Below, piece after piece: positions 6,969 through 8,344 of a stretch of DNA of 8,344 nucleotides (position 1 is its first letter; each line of letters starts with the position of its first letter). Both the position numbers and the translations under genes were made by a program. Where the stretch lies: contig SKNJ01000234.1 of assembly GCA_007120575.1 (NCBI GenBank), forward strand, positions 1 through 8,344, given 5' to 3'. Origin of the DNA: Thioalkalivibrio sp. (GTDB taxonomy: Bacteria; Pseudomonadota; Gammaproteobacteria; Ectothiorhodospirales; Ectothiorhodospiraceae). The notes below the pieces were generated by a model. It was not told the DNA's origin and made no database searches. It saw only the letters and a list, made by a program, of their open reading frames with translations.

Positions 6969-6986
6969 ATATACGCTCAAGCATAT
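6969..6986 (+). promoter_or_regulatory. Candidate Rrf2/NsrR operator upstream of nsrR
   Basis: ATATAC (6969-6974) and GCATAT (6981-6986) form an imperfect dyad matching at five of six positions, in an AT-rich island 30 bases before the nsrR start. NsrR proteins of other Gammaproteobacteria bind dyads of ATGCAT-like half-sites, and autoregulation is common. A weak -10-like TATACG (6970-6975) overlaps it. The match to any known consensus is only partial, so this is a candidate site for autoregulation or for control of the divergent chemoreceptor. Confidence 0.35.
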
Positions 6987-7015
6987 CCTTCAACCTCCGA
7001 GACCACAGACTTCCC

Positions 7016-7450
7016 ATGCAACTCACCCGTTACACCGACTTCTCCCTGCGCGTCCTGATGTACCTTGGGGTCCAGCCGATGGGCCAGCGCGTCACTGTCA
7101 CCGAGATCGCCGAACGCTTCGACATCCCGCGCAACCATCTGGTCAAGATCGTCCATCAGCTGGGCCAGAAGGGGTATATCCACACCCATCGCGGCAAGGG
7201 CGGCGGGATCGAGCTCGCGCGCGAGCCGGCCACCATCGGGGTCGGTGAAGTGGTCCGGGCAATGGAGCCCAATCTCGACATCGTGGACTGCGATCACCCG
7301 CAGTGCCCGATCGTCCCCGCCTGCCACCTGCGTGGCATACTGGACGAAGCGCGGGACACTTTCCTCGCGGTTCTGGATCGCTACACCGTCGCGGATGTTA
7401 CCCGGAATCCGGAGGGCCTGCGCCCGCTGCTGCAAATCGAAAACGCCTGA
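7016..7450 (+). CDS. nsrR: NsrR, nitric oxide-sensing Rrf2-family transcription repressor
   Basis: A 144-residue cytoplasmic DNA-binding regulator. NsrR dimers carry an iron-sulfur cluster that reacts with nitric oxide, releasing repression of NO-detoxifying and other genes. The N-terminus MQLTRYTDFSLR closely matches E. coli NsrR, the winged helix-turn-helix covers about 26-68 with the conserved PRNHLVKI segment (38-45) and the wing RGKGGGI (59-65). The three cluster cysteines C92, C97 and C103 have the NsrR spacing, and D8, reported as a cluster ligand in some NsrR proteins, is present. This separates it from IscR, whose cysteine spacing differs. The ATG at 7016 matches the family N-terminus although no good ribosome binding site precedes it, so translation may be weak. 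The nuclease gene starts 11 bases after its stop, suggesting one transcript. An upstream dyad may allow autoregulation. Confidence 0.93.
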   Translation: MQLTRYTDFSLRVLMYLGVQPMGQRVTVTEIAERFDIPRNHLVKIVHQLGQKGYIHTHRGKGGGIELAREPATIGVGEVVRAMEPNLDIVDCDHPQCPIVPACHLRGILDEARDTFLAVLDRYTVADVTRNPEGLRPLLQIENA

Positions 7451-7461
7451 GGGAGAGCGCC

Positions 7462-8344
7462 ATGGAAGGCCCGCCCGACCCCCGCCCCCGCAAGGGGCTG
7501 CTACGCCGTATCCGGTCCACGCCACCGCTGGTGCTGGCCCTGCTGTTGCTCACCGGAAGCCTCCCGGCCGGGGCCGACTGTCCCGCCACCGGTGCCCTGC
7601 ATTCTCTGGCCGAATTGCGCGCCGGCAGCCTGCCCGAGGGACGCCCGGCGACCGTCGAGGGCGTGGTCACCGGTGTATTCATGGACGCCAACGCACTGGG
7701 CGGCTTCTACCTGCAACAGGACACCACACCGCCGGTCGGCCTGTTCATCTACGCCCCCGCGCTGGACCCGGTTCCGACCGGCCACCGCCTGCAGGTCACG
7801 GGTCGCTTCTCGCGCCACCGCGGGCGTCCGCAGCTGTCGCGCATCCAGGCAGTGCATGACTGTGGCAAGGCCGGCCTGCCGGACCCCGTGAAACTGCGCC
7901 TGCCCGACGACGCCCGGCGCCTGTCCGCGCTGCGCGATGTGCGCGTGCGCTTCGCCCAGCCGCTTGCTGTATCGGGCAACCACGAGCTCGGACGCTACGG
8001 GAGCCTGACCCTGTCCGCCGGGGGGCGGCTGATCCACCCGGGGCAGACCGCGGACAGCCCTCCGGTCGACGACGCCACAGGCCGACAGCTCGTGCTGGAC
8101 GATGGCAGCTACCGCGCTGAACCCGACCCGATCCCCTATCTCGACGCCCGCGGCACCCGCCGCGCCGGGAGTCGCGTCGAGGATCTGACCGGGATCCTTG
8201 CGCATGCCTTTGGCGCCCATCGCCTGCATCCGACCGAGCCGCCGCGCTGGCAGGGCGGCGAGCGCCCCCCTCCGCCACCCCTGCCCGGCCGCGACACCCT
8301 GCGCATCGCCACCGCCAACCTGGAGAATGATTTCGTCAGCCTGG
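7462..8344 (+). CDS. Secreted nuclease, OB-fold plus endonuclease/exonuclease/phosphatase domain (5' part)
   Basis: The first 294 residues of a larger exported protein are present; the frame is open to the window end. GGGAG (7451-7455) precedes ATG 7462. A signal peptide spans about 1-38, with a basic n-region (RKGLLRRIR), a leucine-rich core and a P-A-G-A cleavage site. Residues about 60-130 resemble the OB-fold found in front of nuclease domains of the ExeM/NucH/YhcR type (VEGVVTGVF, GGFYLQQ, V-GLFIYAP, LQVTGRF). C40 and C134 could form a disulfide around it. A proline run (269-273) links to LRIATANLEN (280-289), the first strand of the endonuclease/exonuclease/phosphatase fold with the conserved N286. 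The catalytic Glu, Asp and His lie beyond the window, so activity cannot be verified. The likely role is extracellular or periplasmic DNA degradation for nutrient recovery or biofilm turnover. It appears co-transcribed with nsrR. Confidence 0.8.
   Translation, partial: MEGPPDPRPRKGLLRRIRSTPPLVLALLLLTGSLPAGADCPATGALHSLAELRAGSLPEGRPATVEGVVTGVFMDANALGGFYLQQDTTPPVGLFIYAPALDPVPTGHRLQVTGRFSRHRGRPQLSRIQAVHDCGKAGLPDPVKLRLPDDARRLSALRDVRVRFAQPLAVSGNHELGRYGSLTLSAGGRLIHPGQTADSPPVDDATGRQLVLDDGSYRAEPDPIPYLDARGTRRAGSRVEDLTGILAHAFGAHRLHPTEPPRWQGGERPPPPPLPGRDTLRIATANLENDFVSL

Noticed and set aside
6977..7525. A 182-codon minus-strand frame across nsrR
   Set aside because: It is antisense to the fully conserved nsrR and has no support of its own.

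Overview
The window is about 8.3 kb of GC-rich, densely packed bacterial chromosome. Gene content suggests a Gammaproteobacterium: a tesA-ybbA-ybbP block arranged as in E. coli, an NsrR very close to the E. coli type, a two-helix chemoreceptor, and a tRNA with encoded CCA. The GC richness and acidic proteins would fit a purple-sulfur or haloalkaliphilic lineage such as Ectothiorhodospiraceae. That placement is an impression, not a demonstrated assignment. I see no insertion sequence, integrase, phage gene or CRISPR array.

Layout from left to right: a tRNA-Arg(CCU) with its -10 box; a small unrecognised acidic protein gene (+); tesA (-), a periplasmic SGNH thioesterase/lysophospholipase whose 3' end overlaps the small gene tail to tail; ybbA and ybbP (+), an ABC ATPase and its 848-residue FtsX-type permease joined by an ATGA overlap; uppP (-), an undecaprenyl-diphosphatase homologue, convergent with ybbP; a methyl-accepting chemotaxis protein (-); then, divergent from it, nsrR (+) and a secreted nuclease (+) cut by the window end.

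Two functional groups stand out. The first is TesA with YbbA/YbbP, a lipid- or ester-handling envelope module whose head-to-head start codons share the tetranucleotide CATG, so each gene's upstream signals lie inside the other gene. The second is nsrR with the extracellular nuclease gene 11 nt downstream, and the chemoreceptor diverging from the same 196-bp spacer. This raises the testable idea that nitric oxide sensing controls extracellular DNA degradation and perhaps motility.

No wholly new multi-gene system can be proved from this sequence. The best leads are the nsrR-nuclease linkage, the UppP homologue that lacks the second acidic residue of its catalytic motif, the shared tesA/ybbA start, and the unrecognised 126-residue protein.
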